Source: Pseudodesulfovibrio sp. zrk46
Lineage (GTDB): Bacteria; Desulfobacterota; Desulfovibrionia; Desulfovibrionales; Desulfovibrionaceae
Assembly (NCBI RefSeq): GCF_012516435.1
Contig: NZ_CP051216.1
Location: forward strand, 1,738,001 to 1,802,000
Length of the DNA: 64,000 nt
Reading direction: 5' to 3'
Shown here: piece by piece, positions 1-8,980 of the stretch
How positions within the stretch are numbered: position 1 is the first letter of the stretch
Layout: each line of letters starts with the position of its first letter
Notes under the pieces: generated by a model
The model's input: only the letters and a program-made list of their open reading frames with translations
What the model was told of the DNA's origin: nothing
Database searches by the model: none
Made by a program: the position numbers and the translations under genes

Positions 1-641
1 TTGCCTTCACTTACCATGAAGAGGGCCTGTTCCATGGTGTCTACGTGTTTGACCTTGATAGAGGGGAAGTCCCGGCGAATATCCTCATCCATCTTGTAGC
101 CCCGGACCAGCGCCATGGTCTTGCCGCGCATGTCTGACATGCCGTTGCTGAGCCACTGGCCTCCTTTGCCGATGACTACGTAGCTGGAGGTGAAGTAGGG
201 GGAGGTAAAAAGGAGATACTGTGATCGCTCGGGCGTCTTGTTCAAAATGGGGAGGACGTCGCATTTCCCGTCTCGTGCCAGCTTCAGACTTTCAGTCCAG
301 TTCTTGGTGGGAATCCTGCGGAACGGGATGCCAATGCGTTGGCTGATGAGCTTGAGGTAATCCGCTCCCATACCGGAGTATCGCTCTTCGTTATCGACGA
401 ATTCAAATGGCGCCCATGATGGGTCACAGGCAAAGGTCACTTCGTTCTTGTTGCCGAGGTAGAGTTTTTCTTCCGTGGTCAGTCCGAGTAACAGGCCTGT
501 CTGGGAGAAAAGGTGGGTGACATCTTTCTTGCCGTTCTGTGCCATGGCCGGGGTCGAATATGCGGCAAACGCCATGAACCATGCTGTCAGTAACAGCAGG
601 GGCCAGTGGTGGTTGCGGATGTATCCAGACGTTCCGATCAT
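1..641 (-). CDS. Periplasmic solute-binding (SBP_bac_3) protein, C-terminus cut by window edge
   Basis: The reading frame is open from an ATG at 641 to the window edge, so 213 codons of the N-terminal part are present and the end is missing. It begins with a signal peptide (hydrophobic run, then a likely AMA/QN cleavage site) followed by a family-3 solute-binding fold. The stretch with FACDPSWAPFEF and GMGADYLKLISQRIGI is typical of polar amino acid binding proteins and of the sensor domains of membrane kinases and diguanylate cyclases. The missing end decides which it is: a plain binding protein stops near 260 residues, while a sensor would continue into a membrane segment and a signalling domain. 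It lies 99 bp downstream of the symporter-kinase gene on the same strand. Family assignment is firm; the full-length identity is open. Confidence 0.8.
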   Translation of the reverse strand, partial: MIGTSGYIRNHHWPLLLLTAWFMAFAAYSTPAMAQNGKKDVTHLFSQTGLLLGLTTEEKLYLGNKNEVTFACDPSWAPFEFVDNEERYSGMGADYLKLISQRIGIPFRRIPTKNWTESLKLARDGKCDVLPILNKTPERSQYLLFTSPYFTSSYVVIGKGGQWLSNGMSDMRGKTMALVRGYKMDEDIRRDFPSIKVKHVDTMEQALFMVSEG

Positions 642-740
642 GTCTCTTCCCGGTCATTCTAACCGTTGAATAAAAATATGTTTATCCGTGTCGTTTTTCT
701 CTCTTCCTGACGCCGTGTAATATGTGTTCCGGCTTTGGCC

Positions 741-3485
741 TTATTCTACATCCGACTCTTCTTCCAAGGTAAAGAAGAAGGCCGCTTCGCCTTCGGGCCC
801 TTGCTCGGTCATGATCTTGCCGCCGTGTCGTCGTATGGCCCGGGCAACGATGGTCATGTCGAGACTTGTTTCAGAGAACTTGTCTTGATCCAGTCGGGAC
901 AAGGTGCAGATGGGAGTCTGCTTGGACGTAGTGTCAAAGGGGGCACCATTGTCCCTCACCATGAACCACGTTGCGCCTTCCCTGACCTCGGTCTGGAAGG
1001 CTATGCTGGGCTGCGCCTGTTCCTGGCTGCATGTCCATGCGTTGCCCAGCAGGGTTCCCATGATCATCCGCGCCATCTCAACGTCGGCGTTGGCCTTGAG
1101 ATGGGGAGCGATGTACGCGTTAACGTGTGGCTCAGGCATGTGGGCGTGCAGCGCCTCGACGACGTCCAGTGCCATGGCGCTCAGGTCCACTTCGGTTCGT
1201 TCCAGAGGCCGTGTCGCCAGCGCTGTGAGGTCCAAAAGATCGTCGATGCGTCGTTCCAGCCCTTCGGCTGTCTGTCGGATTCTTTCGAGCTGTTCACGAC
1301 TTTCTTCGCTCAACTCTTCCCCGCGTTGCTCGTTGAAGTCCGTGATCATATCGTCAATATTATGCAGGGGCAGACGCAGGTGATGGGCGAGGCACAGGGA
1401 CAGGGTCTTCAACTCTTCGTGCAGGGTCTTCACTTCCTGAAAGCGTGACCACGCCCGTCGCTTCAATTCATCGGCCTGTTCCGACATCATGGCTTCCCGT
1501 TCCCGGTAATAGTCCACACGCTTCTTGAGTTCTCCCGGGGTGAGCTTCAGGTCCGCAAGGATGTTCGCATACATGTTGGACAGCTTCTCGCGCTCTTCCT
1601 CGGTGTAGACTTCAGTGCTCACGACAGCCATGTGTGCTTCGGCCGCACCGACGGCTCCGGCGAGACTCTTTTCCACTTCGCTGAGGAGTTCGGTCAACTC
1701 GGTCAGCGAGACCATTTGCCGTCTCTGTAAGCCGGTTCGATCAAGGCTGTTGGCGAACATCAGCTTGGCGTCGGATTCCGGCACGTAACGGGTCAGGGTG
1801 TCGATGATGCTGGAGGCCTTGGCCATCAAGTTGATGGTGGGCTTATCGTCCTGCTTGGAACTTTCGCTTTCCTTGTTCATGATGTGGACGAAGTCCTGTG
1901 CCAACGCCACTTCTGTGGAAGTTTGGCGGGTCATGAGCGAAAATCCCACATACAGGGAAATGTTGAGAAGCATGGACCAGAACACGCCCTGTGAGAGAGG
2001 GTCGAGTACCGTCATGCCGAGCAGCCCTTCGGGGCGGAGATACTCCAGACCGAAGAGGCCGTCCTTGACAATTGCCTGTACGGTCACGCTTCGAGGGCTG
2101 AGGGTCGGGAGAACCAGTGTGTAGAGCCAGATGGAGAAGCCTGCCATGAGGCCTGCCAGTGCGCCGGTCTTGTTGCCTCGTTGCCAGAACAGGCCGCCGA
2201 GGATGCTTGGCCCGAACTGGAGCGCGGCCGCAAAGGAGATCATGCCCATGTTCACCAGCAGGAACCGCTCGACTGCCATGCTCTCGAACCAGTATCCGGT
2301 AAGGATGACCACCACCACGCTTAGCCATCTGAGGGTGAGCAGGCGGCGTCTGAGCGGTTCAAGGATAGGGATGGTCCGGATGACCGGCAGCAGGATGTGG
2401 TTCACCATCATGGTGGAGAGGGTCATGGAGGAGATCATGACCATGGAGACGGCAGCGGACACACCGCCTATGTAGACGAACATGGTCAGCCACGGCTTGT
2501 CATGCCACATGGGGAGCCGGAGTACGAAGGTATCTGCCCATGTGGAGGGGAAACCGATGCGAACGCCTTCCAGGGCGATGGGGATGACGAACACGGAAAT
2601 GAGCAGCAGATACAGGGGAAGTATCCACATGGCCGAGGTGAGGTGCCTCTCGTCGCTGTTCTCCACCACTGTGACATGGAACTGCCGGGGCAGGAACATG
2701 ATGGCGGACATGGAGAGTATCAGGTAGGTGGCCCATGTCGAATAGGGCGACTCGGTCGGCCCGGACAGGGAGATTACCTCGTCGATGGGGATACCCATGG
2801 CGCGCGTGTTGCGGATCATATCCTCAAAGCCAGAATGGACGGTGAAGGTGACGAACACGCCGCACGCCAGAAAAGCGAACAGCTTGATGACGGATTGCAC
2901 GGCCACGGCAGTAATCATGCCTTGATGGCGCTCCGTGGGGTCGAGGCGGCGCACACCGAAAATGATGGTGAAGGTGGTCATGAGGAACACGGCCACGGGC
3001 CCGATCAGGTCCTGCAGCCATGAGTGGGTCTGCCCTGTGTCGCCCACGATGATGGAAAAGGTGGCTACCACCGACCGTAGCTGCAGTGCAATATACGGAG
3101 TGATGCCGAGCAGGGCCGCACACGCAGCCATGGCTGCCAGCATGGGCGACCGGTCATAGCGGGCGGAGATGAAGTCCGCGATGGAGGTGATGCGGTAGCG
3201 GTGCTTGATGCGCACCATGCGCCGCATGATCTGCCACCACAGGATGATCATCAGGGTCGGCCCGATATAGACGGTGGTGAAGAGCATACCCGAGGTTACA
3301 GCCTTGCCCACGCTGCCGTAGAATGTCCATGAGGTGGCATAGACTGCCAGCGACAGCCCATAGACCATCGGGCTGCCGGCGACACGCTTGCTCAGAGATG
3401 AGCGACCCTCAACCCATTGTGCAAGCAGGAAAAGCACCAGGAAGTAGGACAGCAGAATAGTGAGGACTGTAATGGGGCTGAACAT
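741..3485 (-). CDS. Sodium/solute symporter-histidine kinase fusion (SSS-type sensor kinase)
   Basis: The product has 914 residues. Residues 1 to about 500 are a polytopic SSS-family (SLC5-like) module with many membrane helices; about 500-680 form a linker and coiled coil; the C-terminus is a histidine kinase. This is the architecture of CbrA/CrbS-type sensors, where a transporter-like domain senses or gates a solute. The phospho-acceptor region reads LAHHLRLPLHNI. The ATPase domain has a recognisable N-box (TLLGNAW) and G1 box (VRDNGAPFD), but the glycine-rich G2 loop is replaced by SETSLDMTIVARAI with no GxGxG, so kinase activity may be altered or lost. The small membrane gene upstream ends 3 bp before this start codon, so the two are probably co-translated. 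No response regulator lies beside it. Confidence 0.85.
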   Translation of the reverse strand: MFSPITVLTILLSYFLVLFLLAQWVEGRSSLSKRVAGSPMVYGLSLAVYATSWTFYGSVGKAVTSGMLFTTVYIGPTLMIILWWQIMRRMVRIKHRYRITSIADFISARYDRSPMLAAMAACAALLGITPYIALQLRSVVATFSIIVGDTGQTHSWLQDLIGPVAVFLMTTFTIIFGVRRLDPTERHQGMITAVAVQSVIKLFAFLACGVFVTFTVHSGFEDMIRNTRAMGIPIDEVISLSGPTESPYSTWATYLILSMSAIMFLPRQFHVTVVENSDERHLTSAMWILPLYLLLISVFVIPIALEGVRIGFPSTWADTFVLRLPMWHDKPWLTMFVYIGGVSAAVSMVMISSMTLSTMMVNHILLPVIRTIPILEPLRRRLLTLRWLSVVVVILTGYWFESMAVERFLLVNMGMISFAAALQFGPSILGGLFWQRGNKTGALAGLMAGFSIWLYTLVLPTLSPRSVTVQAIVKDGLFGLEYLRPEGLLGMTVLDPLSQGVFWSMLLNISLYVGFSLMTRQTSTEVALAQDFVHIMNKESESSKQDDKPTINLMAKASSIIDTLTRYVPESDAKLMFANSLDRTGLQRRQMVSLTELTELLSEVEKSLAGAVGAAEAHMAVVSTEVYTEEEREKLSNMYANILADLKLTPGELKKRVDYYREREAMMSEQADELKRRAWSRFQEVKTLHEELKTLSLCLAHHLRLPLHNIDDMITDFNEQRGEELSEESREQLERIRQTAEGLERRIDDLLDLTALATRPLERTEVDLSAMALDVVEALHAHMPEPHVNAYIAPHLKANADVEMARMIMGTLLGNAWTCSQEQAQPSIAFQTEVREGATWFMVRDNGAPFDTTSKQTPICTLSRLDQDKFSETSLDMTIVARAIRRHGGKIMTEQGPEGEAAFFFTLEEESDVE

Positions 3486-3488
3486 GGA

Positions 3489-3734
3489 TTACGCCCCCCT
3501 GTCCTTGTCGCGTCCCAGGCAGCGCCCCATGATGACCAGTAGACATACCAATACACCCCACACGAGGAAGATGTAGCTGAACAGCGATGGGCCGCCGTCT
3601 TCGGCACAAAGGGAAAGAAGCGGCCAGCTGAACAGCAGTGTGCCCAGATGAAAGAGGAGCAACGCAAGGCCCCGGGATTGGAAAAAGGCAATCAATCGAT
3701 CCACAGCCATCCCCTTGCTACGGCCTGAGGACAT
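3489..3734 (-). CDS. Small membrane protein paired with the symporter-kinase
   Basis: This 81-residue protein has two predicted membrane helices (around residues 22-42 and 50-68) and a basic C-terminal tail. Its stop codon lies 3 bp before the start of the symporter-kinase, so the two form a tight operon. Small two-helix proteins often precede SSS-type kinases and symporters, as in the DUF485/DUF4212 arrangement. I cannot assign this one to a named family from sequence alone. The ATG at 3734 is preferred, although its ribosome binding site is weak (GGAA); an internal ATG at 3710 has no usable spacing. A role as a partner or stability factor for the kinase is inference. Confidence 0.65.
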   Translation of the reverse strand: MSSGRSKGMAVDRLIAFFQSRGLALLLFHLGTLLFSWPLLSLCAEDGGPSLFSYIFLVWGVLVCLLVIMGRCLGRDKDRGA

Positions 3735-3871
3735 GAAGGTCAGTTCCGAAGAGATTTCTCAGGCCTAGGAAATATATAGCAGATCATGCCACCGATGGCT
3801 AACCCATTAGAATGATAATTCGCCAAGAAAAGAAAAGTTGGGAGAATCAGTAAAAAAATGTCTGGCTGGGC

Positions 3872-4621
3872 TTAATTGCGATGCAACTCAAAGGTTGTTT
3901 GGTCCTTGAGAAGGCGGAAACGAAAGGCATCACAGGCGCCGTCATCCACCACGAGCAGAGGGGACTGGTTGTCCGGATATTCTGCCCGCAGCGAGATACT
4001 CTGGGCACACAGCCCGTTTTGCCCGTCAATGGGGATGGCTACATGGGCAATGTGGTCGGAGCCCCCTATCAGCACCGCCATGATGGCAGTGGCCGTGTTG
4101 TCCGGTAATTGCCCTGTGCGGATTCCAAGAAAAGCGTCGTCAAAGATGCCGTCATGGTTGAAGTCATCGGAGACTACATCCGGGTGCCAGAAGATATCAC
4201 CGGGAAGCTGGTCCCCGGCCAGACTGATCAAACGGGCCAGATCCGTAGGCCAGACGATTTGGTCAACCAGTTGGGTCGTGCGGGCGCGCACCAGCTCTGC
4301 GTGACAAAGCAGCCGGACGCCGGGCGCCATAGACCCTCCGCGAAACTGGTCTGCCTCATACTCGCACTGTGCATCCCGATAGGCCTCCCAGGCCTTTTGC
4401 GAAGCCTCCAGCATCTCTCTGTCCGTCTCGTCACCAGCCTGTTCCAGTATTTTCTTGTAAGCGGCATCGAGCAACTTCTGCTCCCCCCGAAGTAATCGGT
4501 CGGCGCAACGGTTCATCTCCCCCTGCGTTCCGGCGCAGTTGTCCACGGCCTCCGCCAAGGCAGGCAAGGAAGGAAACGAAAGGAAAATCATCAAGGCAAG
4601 GCAAATAGGATAACGATACAT
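3872..4621 (-). CDS. Secreted LprI/DUF1311-domain protein
   Basis: I place the start at ATG 4621, which has GGAG 8 bp upstream and opens directly into a signal peptide (cleavage near LPALA). The product has 249 residues. After the signal, the segment with NCAGTQGEMNRCADR and an AYKKIL helix matches the LprI/DUF1311 pattern: paired cysteines and a helical hairpin ending in CHAEL. This domain occurs in lysozyme-inhibitor LprI and many periplasmic proteins of unknown role. The C-terminal half (about 130-249) is a separate region with DDFNHDGIFDDAF, resembling a calcium-binding-like loop. It stands alone, downstream of cydB and a repeat element. Lysozyme inhibition is only one possible function. 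Confidence 0.65.
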   Translation of the reverse strand: MYRYPICLALMIFLSFPSLPALAEAVDNCAGTQGEMNRCADRLLRGEQKLLDAAYKKILEQAGDETDREMLEASQKAWEAYRDAQCEYEADQFRGGSMAPGVRLLCHAELVRARTTQLVDQIVWPTDLARLISLAGDQLPGDIFWHPDVVSDDFNHDGIFDDAFLGIRTGQLPDNTATAIMAVLIGGSDHIAHVAIPIDGQNGLCAQSISLRAEYPDNQSPLLVVDDGACDAFRFRLLKDQTTFELHRN

Positions 4622-4725
4622 GGTATGACTCCAAATTTGATTCCAAACAGGTACCCCACCACCCAGAATCAAGCAATAAATCTCTCAACCCCAGCGTCCT
4701 CTTCTCCAATACCACCGTAAGGCCC

Positions 4726-4744
4726 TTGGGTGCAAAGCACCCAA
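4726..4744 (-). repeat. 19-bp hairpin module accompanying repeat A1
   Basis: TTGGGTGCAAAGCACCCAA is a perfect inverted repeat with a 3-base loop. An identical 19-mer lies at 38701-38719. In both places it is about 60 bp beyond the 120-bp hairpin element on the side away from the gene, and an ACCGAGTC motif lies between them. Confidence 0.75.
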
Positions 4745-4807
4745 CACCGAGTCTCTTCCTCGTCCTTGGAGGATCGGCGACTTCCTCTCTTCTCCCCGAC
4801 ACCGTGA

Positions 4808-4927
4808 GGCTTTGTAGAGTGGTGCAGCTGCAAGGCGACAGGCACGATTTGAGCGGAGGCGTAGCAACGCTACGTCGAGCATCAAATCGCGCCTGGCAAC
4901 GCCGCAGATGCGCCGCTATACAAAGCC
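4808..4927 (-). repeat. 120-bp hairpin element, copy A1 (downstream of cydB)
   Basis: This is one of four full-length 120-bp copies, the others being at 32046, 38778 and 50853. Read on the minus strand it starts GGCTTTGTATAGCGG and ends CTCTACAAAGCC, so its ends pair. An inner stem pairs AGGCGCGATTTGA with TCAAATCGTGCCT, and the apex is GTAGC-GTT-GCTAC. Where other copies have different stem bases, both arms change together. It lies directly behind the mirrored arm of the cydB terminator palindrome, and its outer flank continues with a conserved GTGTCGGGGAGA-type tract. Confidence 0.85.
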
Positions 4928-4932
4928 GTGTA

Positions 4933-5000
4933 GCTCACCCACAACGCAATAAAAAAGCCCGGCTGATTAGCCGGGCTTTTCAATTGCGTTGTGGGTGAGC
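4933..5000 (-). terminator. cydAB terminator nested in a mirrored palindrome
   Basis: The core stem is GCCCGGC/GCCGGGC with T-runs on both sides (AAAAGCCCGGC...GCCGGGCTTTTTT), a strong bidirectional intrinsic terminator. The 18 bp between the cydB stop codon and the core (4983-5000) are repeated exactly, inverted, on the far side (4933-4950). The palindrome therefore begins on the first base after the stop codon and ends against repeat A1. Confidence 0.85.
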
Positions 5001-6050
5001 CTAGTAGTGGATGTCACTCTCGGTCATGGGAGTGGCAAAGTGCTTGTAGACCCAGAACTGGTAACCGATGACGATGGGAACGAAGACCAGAGCCACACCG
5101 AGCATGATGGACAGGGTGAGTTCGCTGGATGCAGAGTTCATGATCGTCAGGGAGTGGGCCGGGTTCGGGTTGGACGGGATGATGGCGGGGAAGATGCCGA
5201 TCACGCCGAACAGAGCCACGCCGCCAATGTAGGCGCAGGAGGAAGCCCATGCCATCCAGTACTTCTTGGCACCGAGGTAAGTGCGCATCATGATCAGGCC
5301 GCCCACGGGCAGGGCCAGGACCACGAAGAGGAACGGATAGACCATGTAGTTGCTGAACAACTGGGTAGCCATGGCGGTGTACACCAGGAACAGCACGGTC
5401 AGCACTACTTCCACGGGCCAGATCTTGGTGGCCAGGGATTCTGCACGGGTGTGCAGGTCGCCGGTGGCGCGGATGGTCAGCCAGAGCGCGCCGTGCATGA
5501 CGAAGATCACCACGAACAGGACGCCGCCTGCCAGACCGTAGGGATTCAGCAGACCGAACAGGCCAGCCTGGGAGAACCCGGTGTTATCCAGAGGCAGGCC
5601 CTGGAAGATGTTGCCGAAGGCCACGCCGAGCAGCAGTGCGGGCAGGAACGAACCTGCGAAGTGAGCCCTGTCCCAGATGTTTTTCCAGGTCTCGCTTTCC
5701 ACCTTGGAGCGGAACTCGAAGGAGACGCCGCGGATAATCAGCGCAAAGAGCAGCAGCATCAGCGCGGTGTACAGCCCGGAGAACATCTGGGCGTAAGCGT
5801 ACGGGAATGCAGCAAAAGTGACGCCGCCCGCAGAGATGAGCCACACCTCGTTGCCGTCCCAGAAGGGACCGGTCGAGTTGAGCATGGCGCGTTTTTCCTG
5901 CTCGTTCTTTGCGAGGAACGGGAGCAGGGAGCCAACGCCGAGGTCAAAGCCGTCGAGGATAAAGTAGACGGCCCACAATACGCCCCAGAGGACGAACCAG
6001 ATCATGGCAAGGTAATAGTGCCAGGAGCCAACTTCCATAATTTCAGTCAT
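5001..6050 (-). CDS. cydB: Cytochrome bd quinol oxidase subunit II
   Basis: The 349-residue product is the second subunit of the bd-type quinol:O2 oxidoreductase, which takes electrons from menaquinol and reduces oxygen to water at the cytoplasmic membrane. The N-terminal helix has the family pattern WGVLWAVYFILDGFDLGVG, followed by NSTGPFWDGNEVWLI; seven to eight further membrane segments follow. AAGGAG lies 9 bp before the ATG. It follows cydA with a 30-bp gap and ends at a strong terminator. In strict sulfate reducers this enzyme serves oxygen defence and microaerobic respiration; its place here with no other oxidase fits that role. Confidence 0.97.
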   Translation of the reverse strand: MTEIMEVGSWHYYLAMIWFVLWGVLWAVYFILDGFDLGVGSLLPFLAKNEQEKRAMLNSTGPFWDGNEVWLISAGGVTFAAFPYAYAQMFSGLYTALMLLLFALIIRGVSFEFRSKVESETWKNIWDRAHFAGSFLPALLLGVAFGNIFQGLPLDNTGFSQAGLFGLLNPYGLAGGVLFVVIFVMHGALWLTIRATGDLHTRAESLATKIWPVEVVLTVLFLVYTAMATQLFSNYMVYPFLFVVLALPVGGLIMMRTYLGAKKYWMAWASSCAYIGGVALFGVIGIFPAIIPSNPNPAHSLTIMNSASSELTLSIMLGVALVFVPIVIGYQFWVYKHFATPMTESDIHY

Positions 6051-6080
6051 CGGAGATTCTCCTTGTACTCTTATCTCAGG

Positions 6081-7394
6081 CTAGACCTGGATGGGAGTGT
6101 TATCTTCAGGGCCCTTCTTGGCCAGCTTGATCATCAGCCAAATGCCTGCAGCGCCGAGAACGGTGTACAGGGCACACATGAGCACGAAGGAGAAGCCGAC
6201 TTCACCGGTGGAGACCGGGGAGACCGCATCAGACGTGCGCATCAGGCCGTAGACAATCCACGGCTGGCGGCCAACCTCTGCCAGTACCCAACCCGCCTGA
6301 ATGGCGATGTATGGAATCGGAATGGCGTAGGGGAGGTACTTGAGATAGAGCGGGAACTTGTCGAGTCGATTACGCATGACCCAGCCGAACAGGGCAAGGG
6401 CAGGCATGAGCGTGCCGAGACCAACCATGATGCGGAAAGCAAGGAAGGTGATGGTAATGGGCGGACGATCTTCCTTGGGAATATCGTTGAGGCCTGTCAC
6501 CTCGGCGTTGAAATCATTGAATGCGAGGAAGCTCAGTGCGCCGGGAACGGGCAGGGCTTCGATGAGGTTGCCGTCTTCACCGGGGACCAGCAGCAGATAG
6601 AGCGGTGCGTTCTTCTGGGTTTCCCAGTGGGATTCCATGGCGGCCAGCTTTGCGGGCTGCTTCAGTGCCATGTTGTTACCGTGCATGTGACCTTCCACCG
6701 CAGTGAAGATGGTGGCGACCACGGCCAGGGAAACAGCCACGTTGAAGGACTTCTGGAAGAACTCGGTGTTGGACTTGCGATACAGGTGCCATGCGGAAAC
6801 GCCCATGATGAAGAAGGCGCCTACACACAGGGAAGCCGGGATGACGTGGAAGAATTCCAGCCAGGCCCATTTGTTGGTGATAACCTCAAAGAAGTTATCC
6901 AACTCGGCGCGTCCGTTGCGAAGGACGTACCCTTTGGGATCCTGCATGAAGCCGTTGGCGATGAGAATCCAGATGGCGGACATGTTGGATGCGCCGGCCA
7001 CCAGCCATGCAACGATGGCATGCGCCTTGGGAGAGAGCTTGTCCCAACCAAAGTGCCAGACACCGATGAAGGTGGATTCGAGGAAGAAGGCTACCGTGGC
7101 CTCGATGGCCAGCAGGGAGCCGAAGATATCACCCATGAACATGGAGTAGCGGGACCAGTTGGTACCGAACTGGAACTCCAGGGTGATACCGGTGACGACG
7201 CCGAGGGCGAAGTTCACCAGAAAGATTTTCCCCCAGAATTTCGCCATTTTTTTCCACACCTCATTCCCGGTGCGGACATATGCCGTCTCCATACAGGCGA
7301 TGAGAATGGAGAGTCCCAGAGTCAATGGGACGAAGATGAAGTGGAACATGGTGGCCGCGGCAAATTGCAGCCTGGAGAGCATTAGCACATCCAT
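6081..7394 (-). CDS. cydA: Cytochrome bd quinol oxidase subunit I
   Basis: The 437-residue product is the haem-bearing subunit. The expected axial ligands are present: His18 (in MFHFIF), His183 (in FFHVIPAS) and Met323 (in FRIMVGLG). The GRQPW signature follows later. At 437 residues it is shorter than the E. coli protein (about 522), because the periplasmic Q-loop is of the short type. Several membrane helices are evident. It starts the cydAB operon. The gene upstream on the same strand (phosphofructokinase) ends 109 bp before it, and that gap is AT-rich and may hold the promoter, although I see no clear consensus there. Confidence 0.97.
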   Translation of the reverse strand: MDVLMLSRLQFAAATMFHFIFVPLTLGLSILIACMETAYVRTGNEVWKKMAKFWGKIFLVNFALGVVTGITLEFQFGTNWSRYSMFMGDIFGSLLAIEATVAFFLESTFIGVWHFGWDKLSPKAHAIVAWLVAGASNMSAIWILIANGFMQDPKGYVLRNGRAELDNFFEVITNKWAWLEFFHVIPASLCVGAFFIMGVSAWHLYRKSNTEFFQKSFNVAVSLAVVATIFTAVEGHMHGNNMALKQPAKLAAMESHWETQKNAPLYLLLVPGEDGNLIEALPVPGALSFLAFNDFNAEVTGLNDIPKEDRPPITITFLAFRIMVGLGTLMPALALFGWVMRNRLDKFPLYLKYLPYAIPIPYIAIQAGWVLAEVGRQPWIVYGLMRTSDAVSPVSTGEVGFSFVLMCALYTVLGAAGIWLMIKLAKKGPEDNTPIQV

Positions 7395-7503
7395 ACAAAC
7401 CCCCTTGCGGATATTGCCATCTAAATACCTTTACCTACTTTGAAAGTTTTCATCCGGGCAATGTAGCCCCGGCTTCTTCTAAAATCAAGAATAATTATTA
7501 TTT

Positions 7504-8832
7504 TTATTTATTCTTCATTTTGATGGGCTGCCCCGTGGATTCGAGGACGGCTCGCCAGTAATTAGAAGTGATGTTTATACTTTTTTTGCCGGTTGTGACA
7601 ACATCCATGGGGATATGTACATACCGGCCGTTCCAGCGGGAAATGACCATGCCGGTGCGTCCCGACATGCCAGCGTGTACGGCGTTGATGCCGAGGAACG
7701 AGCAGTAGATGCGGTCGTTGGCGTTGGCCGGGACCGAGCGGATAATGTAGCTGGGGTCGATATATTTCAGGGTCGGTTTGATGCCCTGATCCGTGAAATG
7801 CTTGATGATACGTTCTTTGAGTAGCAGAGCGAAGTCCCCGAGCTTGACGTTGCCGGAGGCGTCGGTCTCTGCTGAGGCTTTCAGATGCTCCTGCCCCGCG
7901 CCCTCGGCCACGACCACCACGGCGTTGCCTGCGGTGCGCATGCGCTTCTCAAGGACGGCCAAAAAGCCTTTTTCGCCATCAAGATCAAAGGGAGCTTCCG
8001 GTACGAGGACGTAGTTGACTTCCTGACAGGAGAGGGCGCACTGGGCTGCGATGTAGCCCGCATGACGGCCCATGACCTTGACCAGACCTATGCCCCATGG
8101 GGCGCCCGTGGCCTCCACATGTGCCCCTCTGATGGCGGTGGTTGCAGTTTCCACGGCGGTGTCAAAGCCGAAGGAGGGCGACGCGTAGTTGATGTCGTTA
8201 TCAATGGTCTTGGGCAGGCCTACCACCGAGATGGAGAGGTTGCGCTGGGTGATTTCCTTCACCACCTTGCTGGCCGCGCGCATGGTGCCGTCGCCGCCGA
8301 TCATGAACAGGATGGAGACGTTCATGCGCTCCAGAGCGTCGACAATGGCTTCGGGATCCTGCGGGCCGCGTGAGCTGCCGAGGATGGTGCCGCCGAATTC
8401 ATGAATACGGCTGACATACTCCGGGGTCATCTCGATGACATCGTGTCCGTATTCGGGGATAAAGCCCTCCAATCCGAATTTGATGCCGAGGACCGAGGGT
8501 ACGTGGTATTCGTGATAGGCGGTCATGACCACGGCGCGGATGACGTCATTGAGGCCGGGGCAGAGCCCGCCACAGGTGACGACAGCGCATTTGGTCTTAC
8601 TGGAATCATAGTAGATTTTGTCACGGGGTCCGGCAGGTTCAAAAAAGATGTGCTTGGGCTTGGAGCGGGATCGTTTGGTCCCTTCCACATTGCGCCGCGA
8701 GATGTTCACCAGAACAGCGTCATCGTCTTCCACAAAGCGACCGAACTTGATCGGGTTATTGATTTTGGCCTCGCCGACCACTTTGATTTCCGTGCTTTTT
8801 GGAAGCAGGGATTCATCCTGGTTGCTCTTCAT
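7504..8832 (-). CDS. pfk: 6-phosphofructokinase, ATP-type signature
   Basis: I place the start at ATG 8832, with GGGGGA 7 bp upstream, giving 442 residues. An in-frame extension upstream has no family character. Core motifs are TCGGLCPGLNDVIR (nucleotide loop), MIGGDGTMRAA and LPKTIDNDI, followed by MGRHAGYIA. GGDGT, with Gly after the Asp, is characteristic of ATP-using enzymes, while PKTIDND with Lys is shared with pyrophosphate-dependent enzymes and with the long plant/trypanosome-type ATP enzymes. The length of about 440 residues and this residue pair place it in that long clade. It catalyses fructose-6-phosphate to fructose-1,6-bisphosphate in glycolysis. It is divergent from the binding-protein gene at 8981. 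Confidence 0.9.
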   Translation of the reverse strand: MKSNQDESLLPKSTEIKVVGEAKINNPIKFGRFVEDDDAVLVNISRRNVEGTKRSRSKPKHIFFEPAGPRDKIYYDSSKTKCAVVTCGGLCPGLNDVIRAVVMTAYHEYHVPSVLGIKFGLEGFIPEYGHDVIEMTPEYVSRIHEFGGTILGSSRGPQDPEAIVDALERMNVSILFMIGGDGTMRAASKVVKEITQRNLSISVVGLPKTIDNDINYASPSFGFDTAVETATTAIRGAHVEATGAPWGIGLVKVMGRHAGYIAAQCALSCQEVNYVLVPEAPFDLDGEKGFLAVLEKRMRTAGNAVVVVAEGAGQEHLKASAETDASGNVKLGDFALLLKERIIKHFTDQGIKPTLKYIDPSYIIRSVPANANDRIYCSFLGINAVHAGMSGRTGMVISRWNGRYVHIPMDVVTTGKKSINITSNYWRAVLESTGQPIKMKNK

Positions 8833-8980
8833 AAACGGTTCCCCCGGGAGAATTAACAGAGATATCGCGCCTATTGTTATATGTATTTGTGACGTGGCGC
8901 AAATTATAAATGCGTTTTTACGGTCCGTTACGACAGCTAATCCGCTTGCGGCCCGGTACCATACCAAGTACGGTCTGCCC

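Noticed and set aside
4989-7385. Open frame of 798 codons antisense to cydAB
   Set aside because: It is His/Gly/Glu-rich nonsense produced by the complement of membrane-protein codons; the sense genes have all catalytic residues.
8881-8910. Promoter TTGTGA / TATAAA in front of the binding-protein gene at 8981
   Set aside because: The spacer is only 12 bp, too short for sigma70 promoters, and no better pair was found.
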